DNA of 40,273 bases. Origin: Alphaproteobacteria bacterium. GTDB lineage: Bacteria > Pseudomonadota > Alphaproteobacteria > UBA828. Positions 7,576 through 15,720 of the stretch are shown here, in pieces. Within the stretch, counting starts at the first letter, position 1; every line of letters starts with the position of its first letter. The stretch lies in assembly GCA_022820945.1 (NCBI GenBank), contig JAJEEP010000133.1, positions 1-40,273 on the forward strand, in the 5' to 3' direction. Made by a program: the position numbers and the translations under genes. Under the pieces are notes generated by a model. It ran no database searches, was not told the DNA's origin, and saw only the letters and a program-made list of their open reading frames with translations.

Positions 7576-8136
7576 TCAGTCCTCCGCCGTCAGGCGCCGC
7601 GCCCGGTGTATGACGACCGGCGTGATGGGCACCCCGACCATGCCGTTTTGCACCTCGGTGTCCACGAGTTCAATGTCCACCACCGTCTCCATGCCCGCCA
7701 CCACCTCGCCGAACACGGTGTAGCCGAAGCTGCCGCCCTGGGGGTCGAGATGGGCGTTGTCGTTGACGTTGATGTAGAACTGCGCATCCGCCGAATGCGG
7801 ATCGGCCAGCCGGGCCATGGCCACCGTGCCGCGCCGGTTGGCCAGACCGTTGCGGGATTCGTTGGGCACTTGGCGGGGCGGCTCGCGGTAGTTGAGTTGG
7901 GCGTCGTAACCGCCTGCCTGGATGACGAAGTTGGCCACCACGCGGTGAAAGATCAGGCCGTCGTAGAAGTTGCTGTCCACCAGATCAAGGAAGTTCGCCA
8001 CCGACTCGGGCGCCTCGGCCGAGCGCAGCGCAATGTCGATGTTCCCGGCGCTGGTCTCCAAGCGCACCATCGGCGCCTCGGCCGCCGCCACGCTCAAGCA
8101 GGCGCACAACAGAGAGGCCAACAAGCCGTTTCGCAT
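7576..8136 (-). CDS. ppiA: Cyclophilin-type peptidyl-prolyl isomerase, exported
   Basis: The 186-aa product has a signal peptide (LLASLLCACLSVAAAEA). The cyclophilin domain has the active-site segments FYDGLIFHRVVANFVIQAGG and AQFYINVNDNAHLD, and a GTVAMAR strand. It catalyses proline cis-trans isomerisation of periplasmic proteins, like E. coli PpiA (190 aa). The conserved tryptophan of cyclosporin-binding cyclophilins is replaced by FG in the GSFGYTVFGEV part, as usual in bacterial forms. Its neighbour degQ works in the same compartment. Confidence 0.85.
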   Translation of the reverse strand: MRNGLLASLLCACLSVAAAEAPMVRLETSAGNIDIALRSAEAPESVANFLDLVDSNFYDGLIFHRVVANFVIQAGGYDAQLNYREPPRQVPNESRNGLANRRGTVAMARLADPHSADAQFYINVNDNAHLDPQGGSFGYTVFGEVVAGMETVVDIELVDTEVQNGMVGVPITPVVIHRARRLTAED

Positions 8137-8165
8137 GACTTTACTCCTTGTCTTGATGCTATGGG

Positions 8166-8939
8166 TCAGGATTCGCCGTCCAGTGCCCGCCGGAACGCCC
8201 GCACCGTGGCGGTGAGGCCATCGTCGAGGGCACGGGCGATCAGCGCATGGCCGATCGACACTTCGCTCACCTCGGCGATGCGGCGGAACAGGGGCAGATT
8301 GTCCACATCGAGATCGTGTCCCGCGTTGACCTCAAGGCCGAGTTCAACGGCGTGCCGGGCCGCCGCTTGGTAGCCGGCCAAGGACGCGTGGCTGCGGCGG
8401 TGGTCGATGCCGAACTCGGCGACAGCGTCCGCGAAGGGGCCGGTGAACAGCTCAATCCGGTCGGCGCCGACTTCCCGGGCGAGGGCGATTTGCTCAAGGT
8501 CCGGGTCCATGAACAGGCTGACGCGGGCGCCCTGGCCTTGGTAGCGCCGGATCTTGGCGATCAGCGCTTCGTTGTCGCCGCGCAGGTCGAAGCCGTGGTC
8601 CGAGGTGAGCTGATTGTCGCCGTCGGGAACCAAGGTGGCTTGCTGGGGCCGGGCCTGCTCGATGAGCGCGTCGAATCCGGGATAGCCGTTGTCCCGCGGT
8701 CCGGCGAATGGATTGCCCTCAATGTTGAACTCGATGTTTGACCGGTCCTTCAGCATGTGGGCGAGGGCAAGGACATCGTCGGGACGAATGTGCCGCTGAT
8801 CGGGACGGGGGTGCACCGTGATGCCGTCCGCCCCCGCCCTGAGCACGGTTTGGGCTGCGTTGGCCACACTGGGCGCATCGCCGCCACGGGCATTGCGCAG
8901 CAACGCCACCTTGTTGAGGTTGACGCTTAAGGCCGTCAC
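8166..8939 (-). CDS. pdxJ: Pyridoxine 5'-phosphate synthase
   Basis: The 257-aa cytoplasmic TIM-barrel enzyme makes pyridoxine 5'-phosphate from 1-deoxyxylulose 5-phosphate and the PdxA product. Visible family motifs are LSVNLNKVALLRNARGG at the N terminus, GADGITVHPRPDQRHI, FNIEGNPF, the catalytic-loop VPDGDNQLTSDHGFDL, RIELFTGPFA and LEVNAGHDLDVDNL, with SIGHALIARAL near the end. Length matches PdxJ. It lies 29 bp downstream of no obvious partner, so it is not in the classic recO-pdxJ-acpS order. The PdxA gene is present far away in the second half of the window (25.5-26.5 kb). Confidence 0.93.
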   Translation of the reverse strand: MTALSVNLNKVALLRNARGGDAPSVANAAQTVLRAGADGITVHPRPDQRHIRPDDVLALAHMLKDRSNIEFNIEGNPFAGPRDNGYPGFDALIEQARPQQATLVPDGDNQLTSDHGFDLRGDNEALIAKIRRYQGQGARVSLFMDPDLEQIALAREVGADRIELFTGPFADAVAEFGIDHRRSHASLAGYQAAARHAVELGLEVNAGHDLDVDNLPLFRRIAEVSEVSIGHALIARALDDGLTATVRAFRRALDGES

Positions 8940-8957
8940 TTCAGGGTTGGGCGCTGC

Positions 8958-9551
8958 TCAAGACCAAGCGCTGCGTTTGGGGCGGGATCGGATGACAAAG
9001 CCGATCACCAAGCCGATGATGAAGAAGCCAAAACCGAGCACCGGCCAGTAGTCCCGCAGGGTGCGTATCATCCCCGTCGGCTGATCGGCGCGCCGGGTTG
9101 CATTGCGCGCCACGATGCCCTTGAGATCCTCAATTTGCTGCCCCAACCCCTCGATTTGCGCTTTCAGCGCCTCATCGGCAGGCGTAACGACAGGCTCGCC
9201 GCTGGCCCAGGCCTCGAGTTCCACGCGCTGTTCCGCAATGGTCCCTTCCAACGCCGCAATGCGCTCTTCGGCTGCTTGCAAGCGTTCGCGGGCAATGGGC
9301 ATGGCGACCACGTACTGACCGTGAACCCAGCCTTGGCGCCCGTCTTCGGTGACCACCTCCAGAAATTCGCTGTCGCGGTCCCGGCGCAGCACTTCCAGGG
9401 CATCGCCGCTGTTCAAGCTCGGCCGCAGAACGCCGGCGGTGCTTGAGGGCGCATCGCGCAGATTCAAGGTCAGCCGGTCGCTGACGTACAGCGTCTCCGA
9501 GTAGGCGAAGGCACTGGCCAACAGCCCGCAAAGGAGAACGACGCGACTCAC
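8958..9551 (-). CDS. SH3-domain, coiled-coil membrane protein (YgiM-like, TIGR04211 type)
   Basis: The 197-aa product starts at a GTG (9551) whose GTGA overlaps the stop of yciB, so the two genes are translationally coupled. A signal peptide (RVVLLCGLLASAFA) leads into a bacterial SH3 domain (LYVSDRLTLNLRDAPSS ... GWVHGQYV, about 18-85). A coiled coil follows (ERLQAAEERIAALEGTIAEQRVELE and later LKAQIEGLGQQIEDLKG). A C-terminal transmembrane helix (WPVLGFGFFIIGLVIGFVI) and a basic tail RSRPKRS complete it. This is the architecture of the gammaproteobacterial TIGR04211 family, whose function is poorly known; an envelope role is likely. Confidence 0.8.
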   Translation of the reverse strand: MSRVVLLCGLLASAFAYSETLYVSDRLTLNLRDAPSSTAGVLRPSLNSGDALEVLRRDRDSEFLEVVTEDGRQGWVHGQYVVAMPIARERLQAAEERIAALEGTIAEQRVELEAWASGEPVVTPADEALKAQIEGLGQQIEDLKGIVARNATRRADQPTGMIRTLRDYWPVLGFGFFIIGLVIGFVIRSRPKRSAWS

Positions 9552-10114
9552 CCATCCCCCTCCGCGGCATCCCGCTCCGCGACCGGAGGCACCAACAGGC
9601 CCTGCCGATGCAGGTAATAGATGGTCAGCGCGATGTAGGCGAACGTTAAGCCAAAGCCGCCAACCAGCTTGTACGTCACCCAGAACTCCATGGAGAAGCC
9701 GTAAGCGACCACGAGGTTCAGGACACCTGCAAGGAAGAAGCCGGCCGCCCAGCCGAACGACAGGCGCGTCCACACGGCCTCGGGCAGACGGAGTTGGCCG
9801 CCGAGCAGTTTTTCGATCAGGTTGCGGCCCATGAGATGGGCGCCGATCAGGGAGGCGGCCAGCAGCCAGTTGACGACCGTTGGCTTCCATTGAATGAAGG
9901 TCTCGTCGCGCAGAAAGAGCGTCAAGCCGCCAAAGAGGATGCTGGCCCAGAAGGTGAGCGTGAGCTCCCGCCCAATGGGCCGGCCCATGGCTTTCATCAG
10001 GGCAATCTGCAGCGTCACAGCGGCCATTAGCGCGGCGGTGGCCAAGTAAATGTCGGCGGCGAAAAAAACACCGACGAAAACGGCGATCGGCAGGAAGTTC
10101 AGCAATTGCTGCAT
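9548..10114 (-). CDS. yciB: Inner-membrane septation-type protein YciB
   Basis: The 188-aa protein has about five to six hydrophobic helices (LLNFLPIAVFVGVFFAADIY, LTFWASILFGGLTLFL, VNWLLAASLIGAHLMG, FGWAAGFFLAGVLNLVVAYG, LVGGFGLTFAYIALTIYYL). The N-terminal FLPIAVFVGVFF and the FIQWKPTVVNW motif are typical of the YciB/IspZ family. E. coli YciB interacts with elongation and division proteins. It is the first gene of a two-gene unit with the SH3-domain protein, and it is divergent from yciO. Confidence 0.88.
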   Translation of the reverse strand: MQQLLNFLPIAVFVGVFFAADIYLATAALMAAVTLQIALMKAMGRPIGRELTLTFWASILFGGLTLFLRDETFIQWKPTVVNWLLAASLIGAHLMGRNLIEKLLGGQLRLPEAVWTRLSFGWAAGFFLAGVLNLVVAYGFSMEFWVTYKLVGGFGLTFAYIALTIYYLHRQGLLVPPVAERDAAEGDG

Positions 10115-10181
10115 GTTGGGTTCCTTATAGCAGCGTTTGGCGGCCGTGCCAAATGCGCTGCCAATTGGGTATAAAGCGCCG

Positions 10182-10793
10182 ATGAGTCAGTATTTTGTCC
10201 TTCATCCCTCCCATCCCCAGCGGCGGCTCCTGCAGGGCGCGGCGAAGATCATGCGTTCGGGCGGGCTGGTGGTCTATCCCACCGACACCACCTATGCCTT
10301 GGGCTGTCACATCGGCGACAAGGCGGCGCTTGACCGCATGCGGCGGCTGCGGCAACTCGGTAACCGGCACTTCTTCACCCTGTGCTGCCGCGATCTGTCG
10401 GAGATTTCCAAATACGCCCGGGTGGACAACCGCAACTATCGATTTCTCAAGCGGCACACGCCGGGGCCCTTCACCTTCCTGCTGCCGGCCACCCGCGAGG
10501 CGCCGCGGCGCTTGGTGCATCCCAAGCGCAAGACCATCGGCCTGCGGGTGCCCGGCAATCCGATTGCCCTAGGCCTGATCGAAGCTCTGGGCGAACCCAT
10601 GATGACCACCACCATGCGCTTGCCCGGGCAGGAGGAGCCGTTTACGGACGCCGACGCCATTCGGGAAGCGCTCGAGCACGGCGTGGACCTGATCCTCGAC
10701 GGCGGCCATGCGGGCACCGAGCCCACAACGGTAATTGACCTCAACAGCGATCCGCCGACGGTGGTTCGCGAAGGCGCCGGGCAATTGCAATGA
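10182..10793 (+). CDS. yciO: YciO/Sua5-family threonylcarbamoyl-AMP synthase-like protein
   Basis: This 203-aa YrdC-fold protein starts at ATG 10182. The YrdC motifs are visible: GGLVVYPTDTTYALGCHIGDKAA near the N terminus, then RRLRQLGNRHFFTL, RHTPGPFTFLLPAT and KTIGLRVPGNPIAL. The family binds ATP and dsRNA/tRNA; Sua5/TsaC members make threonylcarbamoyl-AMP for t6A37 of tRNA. The YciO branch has weak activity in known cases, so the role is less certain. The yciO-trpS-scpA-scpB-rluB order is a gammaproteobacterial arrangement. Confidence 0.88.
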   Translation: MSQYFVLHPSHPQRRLLQGAAKIMRSGGLVVYPTDTTYALGCHIGDKAALDRMRRLRQLGNRHFFTLCCRDLSEISKYARVDNRNYRFLKRHTPGPFTFLLPATREAPRRLVHPKRKTIGLRVPGNPIALGLIEALGEPMMTTTMRLPGQEEPFTDADAIREALEHGVDLILDGGHAGTEPTTVIDLNSDPPTVVREGAGQLQ

Positions 10794-10937
10794 GTCAATT
10801 CTGTGGCCATACTTTCTTGAACGCTGTGGCTGCCGAACTGTGTTCCTAGCCGGACATCTTGGCTAACACCATGATTAACCTAATGAATTTCCAGTTTCCG
10901 GACCAAGGTGGGATGCCTTTGGCCCAAGGCTCGCCGC

Positions 10938-12152
10938 ATGGGCGCTGAAGGCGCGGGCAGCCGGGTCCTGTCCGGGATGCGGCCCACCGGACGGCTGCAT
11001 CTCGGGCACTACCACGGCGTGGTCAAGAACTGGGTCGCGCTGCAGCACGAGCACCAATGTTACTTTTTCGTCGCCGATTGGCATGCGCTCACCACCGGCT
11101 ACGACGACACCGTGGAGCTTCGGCAGCACACCTTCGACATGGTGGTGGATTGGCTGGCCGCTGGCGTCAGCCCGTCAGCGGCGGTGATCTTCATCCAGTC
11201 CAAGGTGCCCGAGCACGCCGAACTGCACCTGCTGCTGTCGATGATCACCCCGGTCAGTTGGCTGGAGCGGGCGCCAAGCTACAAGGACATGCAGGCGCGG
11301 CTGAACGACCGGGAACTAGCCACCTACGGCTTTCTGGGCTACCCGGTGCTGCAGTCGGCGGACATCCTCATGTACCGGGCCGGCAGCGTGCCGGTGGGCG
11401 CTGACCAGGTCGCCCATGTGGAATTGTGTCGGGAAATCGCCCGCCGCTTCAACCACCTCTATGGCCGGGAGCCCGATTTCGAGGCGCGCTGCGAAGCGGC
11501 GGTGCGCAAGATGGGGCGCAAGGCTTCGCGCCTTTACGGCGACCTGCGCAAAGCCTTCGTGGAGCAGGGTGACGGCGACGCCTTGGAGCGCGGACGGGCC
11601 TTGCTTGGCGAGCAGCGGAATCTGTCGAATGGCGACCGCGAGCGGCTGTTCGGCTACCTCGAAGGCGGCGGACGCACCATCTTGCCGGAGCCCGAGGCGC
11701 TGCTCACAAAACAGGCCAAGGTGCCCGGTCTCGATGGCGAGAAGATGTCGAAATCCTACCGGAACACCATCTCCCTGCGCGAGGTGCCCGATGCGGTGGC
11801 GCACAAGGTGCGGGGCATGAAGACCGACCCGGCCCGGGTGCGCCGCAGCGACCCCGGCGAGCCGGACAACTGCCCGGTTTACAGCCTGCACGAGATCTAT
11901 TCCGATCCCGCCACGCTGGAATGGGCGGCCGGTGGCTGCCGCAGCGCCGGTATCGGCTGCGTGGACTGCAAGCAGCCTCTCATCGACGCCATCAATGCGG
12001 AGCAGGCGGTGATGATCGAGCGAGGCAGGCCGTTTGAGGAACAGCCGGACCTTGTGCATCGCGTTCTGCAGGAGGGCTCGGAGAAAGCCCGTAGCGTGGC
12101 GAGGGAAACCCTCGATGAGGTGCGCGCCAGCATGCGGATTGCGCACCAATGA
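10938..12152 (+). CDS. trpS: Tryptophanyl-tRNA synthetase
   Basis: The 404-aa class I synthetase charges tRNA-Trp. The HIGH-type motif is in TGRLHLGHYHG (residues 21-24) and the KMSKS loop is in DGEKMSKSYRNT near residue 270. The protein is about 70 residues longer than E. coli TrpS; extra sequence lies between the Rossmann halves (YGREPDFEARCEAAVRKMGRK ... GGGRTILPEPEALLTKQAK), as in the longer TrpRS form of many gammaproteobacteria. The start at ATG 10938 follows AAGG; an in-frame GTG at 10908 is an alternative. It overlaps scpA by 4 bp (ATGA), so it probably leads a trpS-scpA-scpB-rluB operon. Confidence 0.92.
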   Translation: MGAEGAGSRVLSGMRPTGRLHLGHYHGVVKNWVALQHEHQCYFFVADWHALTTGYDDTVELRQHTFDMVVDWLAAGVSPSAAVIFIQSKVPEHAELHLLLSMITPVSWLERAPSYKDMQARLNDRELATYGFLGYPVLQSADILMYRAGSVPVGADQVAHVELCREIARRFNHLYGREPDFEARCEAAVRKMGRKASRLYGDLRKAFVEQGDGDALERGRALLGEQRNLSNGDRERLFGYLEGGGRTILPEPEALLTKQAKVPGLDGEKMSKSYRNTISLREVPDAVAHKVRGMKTDPARVRRSDPGEPDNCPVYSLHEIYSDPATLEWAAGGCRSAGIGCVDCKQPLIDAINAEQAVMIERGRPFEEQPDLVHRVLQEGSEKARSVARETLDEVRASMRIAHQ

Positions 12153-12955
12153 CCACCGATTCGAAGCCGGCGGGGTCGCTCGCCGTCGTCGATGGCCAGA
12201 CCGTCGACAAGCTGCCCGCGGACCTCTACATCCCGCCGGACGCTCTTGTGGTGTTTCTGGAAACCTTCGAGGGACCGCTCGACCTGTTGCTCTACCTGAT
12301 CCGGCGCCGCAACCTCGACCTGCTCGAACTCAGCGTCGCCGACATCACGGATCAGTACATGAGCTACATCGATCTGATGATGGAGCTCAAGCTGGATCTC
12401 GCCGGGGAGTACCTGGTGATGGCCGCCACCTTGGCGGAGATCAAGTCGCGCATGCTGCTGCCGCGCCAGGAGAATGCGGACGAGGAGGACGATCCGCGCA
12501 TGGCGCTCATCGAGCGCCTGCAGGAATACGAACGCATCAAATCGGCGGCGCGCCAAATCGGCGATCTGCCCCGCATGGAGCGGGACACTTTCCCTTTGAG
12601 TCCGGAACGGCCGGAGCGGGTCCGCGAGCAGGCCCACCCCGAAGTGGACCTTCGAGAAGTGCTGGTGGCCTTGGCGGACGTCATGCGCCGCTCGGAGGCG
12701 TTTCAGCACCACGCCGTGCGCCAGGAGCCGCTGTCGGTGCGCGACCGCATGGCCAACATACTGGCGACGCTCGACCAGGCCAAGGCGTTCGTGCCGTTCA
12801 CGCAGTTGTTCACGCTTGAGGAGGGACGTGCCGGGGTGGTGGTCACCTTTCTGGCCATCACCGAACTGCTGCGCGAGGGCATGGCCGACTTAACCCAAAG
12901 CGGACCCTTCGCGCCCATCTACCTCCGTGCGGCCAGCGAGCCGGTCTCGCCATGA
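12149..12955 (+). CDS. scpA: Segregation and condensation protein A
   Basis: The 268-aa kleisin forms the SMC-ScpA-ScpB (or MksB-like) condensin with ScpB. The N-terminal kleisin motif is clear: FEGPLDLLLYLIRRRNLDLLELSVADITDQYMSYID, followed by LAGEYLVMAATLAEIKSRMLLPR. The C-terminal winged helix is around VTFLAITELLREGMADLTQ. ATGA overlap with trpS and with scpB shows tight coupling of the operon. Confidence 0.93.
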   Translation: MTTDSKPAGSLAVVDGQTVDKLPADLYIPPDALVVFLETFEGPLDLLLYLIRRRNLDLLELSVADITDQYMSYIDLMMELKLDLAGEYLVMAATLAEIKSRMLLPRQENADEEDDPRMALIERLQEYERIKSAARQIGDLPRMERDTFPLSPERPERVREQAHPEVDLREVLVALADVMRRSEAFQHHAVRQEPLSVRDRMANILATLDQAKAFVPFTQLFTLEEGRAGVVVTFLAITELLREGMADLTQSGPFAPIYLRAASEPVSP

Positions 12956-13683
12956 ACGAGCCACTCGACGCGGCCGAGTTGAAGCGCATTGTCGAGGCGG
13001 TTTTGATGGCTGCTGCCGAACCGCTGTCGGTGAATCGCTTGGCGGGGCTGTTCAAGCCCGGCGAGCTCGATCCCCAGGAGGGCCGCAAGCAAATCAGGGA
13101 TAGCCTCGCCCGCTTGGCGGAAGAGGCCGAGGGTCGGGGCTATGAACTCAAGCAAGTGGCCTCGGGATACCGCTTCCAGGTTCGCCAAGGCTTAAGCCCC
13201 TGGGTCAGCCGCCTGTGGGAGGAGAAGCCGCCCCGTTACAGCCGCGCCCTGCTTGAGACCTTGGCCTTGATCGTGTACCGCCAGCCGGTCACCCGGGCCG
13301 ACATCGAGTCCGTCCGGGGGGTGGCGGTCAGCCAGAACATTCTGCGCACGCTGCTGGAGCGTGGCTGGATTCGCGTGGTCGGCCAGCGGGAGACGCCGGG
13401 GCGCCCAAACCTGTACGGCGCCACCCGGGGCTTCCTCGACTACTTCAATCTGCGCAGCTTCGACGACTTGCCCCCGCTTGAGAAGATCCAGCAGAAGATC
13501 GAAGAGGAGCTTGAGCGACTGGCCAAGCCCATCATGAACGAGGAGCTGGCCGACGCAAGCGATGGCGGCTCGCAAGCGCACTCCGGGGGTGGCGAATCCC
13601 AGCCGGACGGCGCTGCCGCGAGCCCCGAGGTCCCGGCTGAGGCGCTCGCCGAAGTGGTGCGATTGCCGACCGCGCGGGACTAG
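12952..13683 (+). CDS. scpB: Segregation and condensation protein B
   Basis: The 243-aa protein has tandem winged helices: LKRIVEAVLMAAAEPLSVNRLAGLF and, in the second half, YSRALLETLALIVYRQPVTRADIESVRGVAVS and GRPNLYGATRGFLDYFNL, all ScpB hallmarks. The last 45 residues are an alanine/serine/glycine-rich acidic tail with no fold, longer than in E. coli-type or Bacillus ScpB. It acts with ScpA in chromosome compaction and segregation. Confidence 0.92.
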   Translation: MNEPLDAAELKRIVEAVLMAAAEPLSVNRLAGLFKPGELDPQEGRKQIRDSLARLAEEAEGRGYELKQVASGYRFQVRQGLSPWVSRLWEEKPPRYSRALLETLALIVYRQPVTRADIESVRGVAVSQNILRTLLERGWIRVVGQRETPGRPNLYGATRGFLDYFNLRSFDDLPPLEKIQQKIEEELERLAKPIMNEELADASDGGSQAHSGGGESQPDGAAASPEVPAEALAEVVRLPTARD

Positions 13684-13690
13684 AGCCGCC

Positions 13691-14524
13691 ATGGCCGAAG
13701 CGCCACTTCAGCAAGCGCCCAGGCTGCAGAAGGCCCTGGCCGAGATGGGCCACGGCTCCCGGCGCCAAATCGAGCAGTGGATCGCCGATGGCCGGGTGTC
13801 GGTCAACGGCGAGCCGGCCCGGTTGGGCCAGCGCGTCGAGCCCGGCGACGCCGTCGCCTTGGACGGCAAGCCGCTCTCGGGTCATCGTCCCGCCACCTCC
13901 AGAGTGCTGGTCCTCAACAAGCTGGAGGGTCTGGTTTGCACCCGGCGGGACCCCGAAGGCCGGCGTACCGTGTTTGACAACCTGCCCCGTCTGCGCCAAG
14001 GACGCTGGATCACCGTGGGCCGCCTCGACATCGCCACCTCCGGGCTGCTGGTCCTGACCAACGACGGTGCACTGGCCCACCGCATGATGCACCCCTCCAC
14101 CGGACTCGACCGCGAGTACGCCGTGCGCGCCTACGGGCGCTTGGATGACGCCTGGATGCAGCGGCTCATCGACGGGGTGGTGATCGACGGCGAGCGCTAC
14201 GCCTTCACGGACCTGCGCTATTACGACGGCAGCGGCCGCAACCACTGGTACCACGTGGCCTTGATGGACGGCAAGAACCGGGCCGTGCGCAAGCTGTTTG
14301 AACGTGCAGGGCTCACCGTGAGCCGCCTCAAGCGCGTGCGCTTCGGTCCCATCGTCCTGCCGGCGACGCTGTCTCGGGGGCGATTTACCGAATTGGGCCG
14401 CGCGGACCTCAAAGCGCTTTACGGCCTGCTGAAGCTGCCGGCGACGCTGCCGAGCGGGCAGCACCGGCGGGACACCAAGGCATCCCTACTGGTTCCCTAC
14501 CCGGAACTTGAGCGTCTGTCCTGA
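13691..14524 (+). CDS. rluB: 23S rRNA pseudouridine synthase, RluB type
   Basis: The 277-aa enzyme isomerises U2605 (E. coli numbering) of 23S rRNA if it is the RluB orthologue. The N-terminal S4 RNA-binding domain (RLQKALAEMGHGSRRQIEQWIADGRVSVNG) is followed by the RsuA/RluB catalytic domain with the active-site aspartate in GRLDIATSGLLVLTNDG (about D113), MMHPSTGLDREYAVR and a KNRAVRKLFERAGLTVSRLKRVRFG motif. The start at ATG 13691 is 7 bp after scpB. The scpA-scpB-rluB order supports RluB over RluE or RluF. Confidence 0.9.
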   Translation: MAEAPLQQAPRLQKALAEMGHGSRRQIEQWIADGRVSVNGEPARLGQRVEPGDAVALDGKPLSGHRPATSRVLVLNKLEGLVCTRRDPEGRRTVFDNLPRLRQGRWITVGRLDIATSGLLVLTNDGALAHRMMHPSTGLDREYAVRAYGRLDDAWMQRLIDGVVIDGERYAFTDLRYYDGSGRNHWYHVALMDGKNRAVRKLFERAGLTVSRLKRVRFGPIVLPATLSRGRFTELGRADLKALYGLLKLPATLPSGQHRRDTKASLLVPYPELERLS

Positions 14525-14528
14525 AGAC

Positions 14529-15536
14529 CTAGCCACGTACAGCCACGGGTTCCAATGGTCGGCCGTGGAGGCCCGATTGACGGCGCTCCTCACGCGGCGA
14601 ACGTCCGAACAACTCCTGGTAGCACTTTGAGAAGTGCGGGGCGGATGAGAATCCGCAACTGGTGGCGATGTCGATCACCGGCATGTCGGTCTGCAACAGC
14701 AACAGGCGGGCCCGCTGCAGACGCAGTTCGAGGTAGTGGCGGGACGGCGTGCAGTCAAGGTGCTTGTGGAACAGGCGTTCGAGCTGGCGCCTGGAGACGC
14801 CCACGTAGGACGCGAGATCCTCCATGCTTAGAGGCTCTTCGACGTTGGACTCCATCAAGGCCACGGCCTCGACGACGCGGGGCTGGCTGGCGCCGAGGTA
14901 GTGGTGCAGGGGAATGCGCTGGCTGTCCTGCTGATCGCGAATCCGCTCGCAAATGAACTGTTCGGAGATGTCCCTGGCCAGCCGCCGCCCGTGGTGAGCC
15001 TCCACGAGGTTGAGCATCAGGTCCAGGGAGCTGATCCCCCCGGAGCAGGTGTAGCGGTTGCGGTCGATGACGAACAGGCTCGGCTGGACCAGAACTTGCG
15101 GGAAGGTCTCCCGGAGGCTGGCGATGTTCTCCCAATGAATGGCGCAGCGGCGGCCGTTGAGCAGGCCGGCGGCGGCCAGCGCGTAGCTTCCCGTGCACAG
15201 CGCCCCCAACGGAATGCCGCGCTTGGCGACGGCGCGCAGCACGTGCAGCACCTCGGAGTCGCAGGCTTTCTCCACCTCGATGCCGCCGCACGCGAACAGC
15301 ATTTTGGCGGGAACGGTCTCGTCGAGCTTGCCGTCGATCGCCAGGCGCAGGCCATCGCTGGAATCCACCGGCTCGCCATCGACCGAATGCAGGGACCAAG
15401 TGTAGAGTGGCTGCCCGCTGAGCCGATTGGCCATGCGCAGCACCGAAACAGCGCAGGACAGGGACATGAGGGTATATCGAGGCAGGAGCAGAAAGCCCAC
15501 GTGCAGGGGTTGGTTGGGAGCGTCCAACGGTGCCAT
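14529..15536 (-). CDS. GlxA/GbdR-type AraC-family transcriptional activator
   Basis: The 335-aa protein has an N-terminal DJ-1/PfpI (GATase1-like) sensor domain (VGFLLLPRYTLMSLSCAVSVLRMANRLSG; LGALCTGSYALAAAGLLNGRRCAIHWEN). The C-terminal AraC double helix-turn-helix is LSMEDLASYVGVSRRQLERLFHKHL and DIATSCGFSSAPHFSKCYQELFGRSP. The IHWENIASLRETFP and GGISSLDLMLNLVEAHHG segments match the Pseudomonas GbdR branch, which responds to glycine betaine and dimethylglycine. The divergent neighbour encodes a dimethylglycine dehydrogenase-like enzyme, which supports that role; the effector is inferred. The GGGGAG right before the ATG leaves almost no spacer, so the start may be slightly different. It converges on rluB with 4 bp between. 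Confidence 0.82.
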   Translation of the reverse strand: MAPLDAPNQPLHVGFLLLPRYTLMSLSCAVSVLRMANRLSGQPLYTWSLHSVDGEPVDSSDGLRLAIDGKLDETVPAKMLFACGGIEVEKACDSEVLHVLRAVAKRGIPLGALCTGSYALAAAGLLNGRRCAIHWENIASLRETFPQVLVQPSLFVIDRNRYTCSGGISSLDLMLNLVEAHHGRRLARDISEQFICERIRDQQDSQRIPLHHYLGASQPRVVEAVALMESNVEEPLSMEDLASYVGVSRRQLERLFHKHLDCTPSRHYLELRLQRARLLLLQTDMPVIDIATSCGFSSAPHFSKCYQELFGRSPREERRQSGLHGRPLEPVAVRG

Positions 15537-15546
15537 CTCCCCGACA

Positions 15547-15570
15547 GCAATGCCGCGATTATGGCATTGC
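15547..15570. promoter_or_regulatory. Perfect inverted repeat upstream of the GbdR-like gene
   Basis: The arms GCAATGCC (15547-15554) and GGCATTGC (15563-15570) are perfect complements around an 8-bp centre, 10 bp before the regulator's ATG. It may be an operator (autoregulation) or a hairpin in the leader. Confidence 0.45.
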
Positions 15571-15590
15571 AGGGCGGTTGGTCAACACTT

Positions 15591-15611
15591 GCTGGTGATG
15601 CTCGCTGGTGA
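15591..15611. promoter_or_regulatory. Direct repeat, candidate AraC-type half-sites
   Basis: GCTGGTGA occurs at 15591-15598 and again at 15604-15611, a 13-bp period. AraC-family activators bind direct repeats, and this pair lies upstream of the promoter candidate for the divergent dehydrogenase gene. The period is shorter than the about 21 bp usual for the family, so the match is tentative. Confidence 0.3.
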
Positions 15612-15645
15612 CGCGAAACGGCACACTTGAGTCGCGTCGAATTGG

Positions 15646-15673
15646 TTGCCCCCTGTTCCAGCATCGCTAGACT
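15646..15673 (+). promoter_or_regulatory. Possible promoter of the dimethylglycine dehydrogenase-like gene
   Basis: TTGCCC (15646-15651), 16-bp spacer and TAGACT (15668-15673), 48 bp before the ATG at 15721. The match to sigma70 is moderate. Confidence 0.3.
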
Positions 15674-15720
15674 GGCGCGGCAAATGGTTTGGCTTTCCGG
15701 GGTATCGGGGTGGCTTGCGA

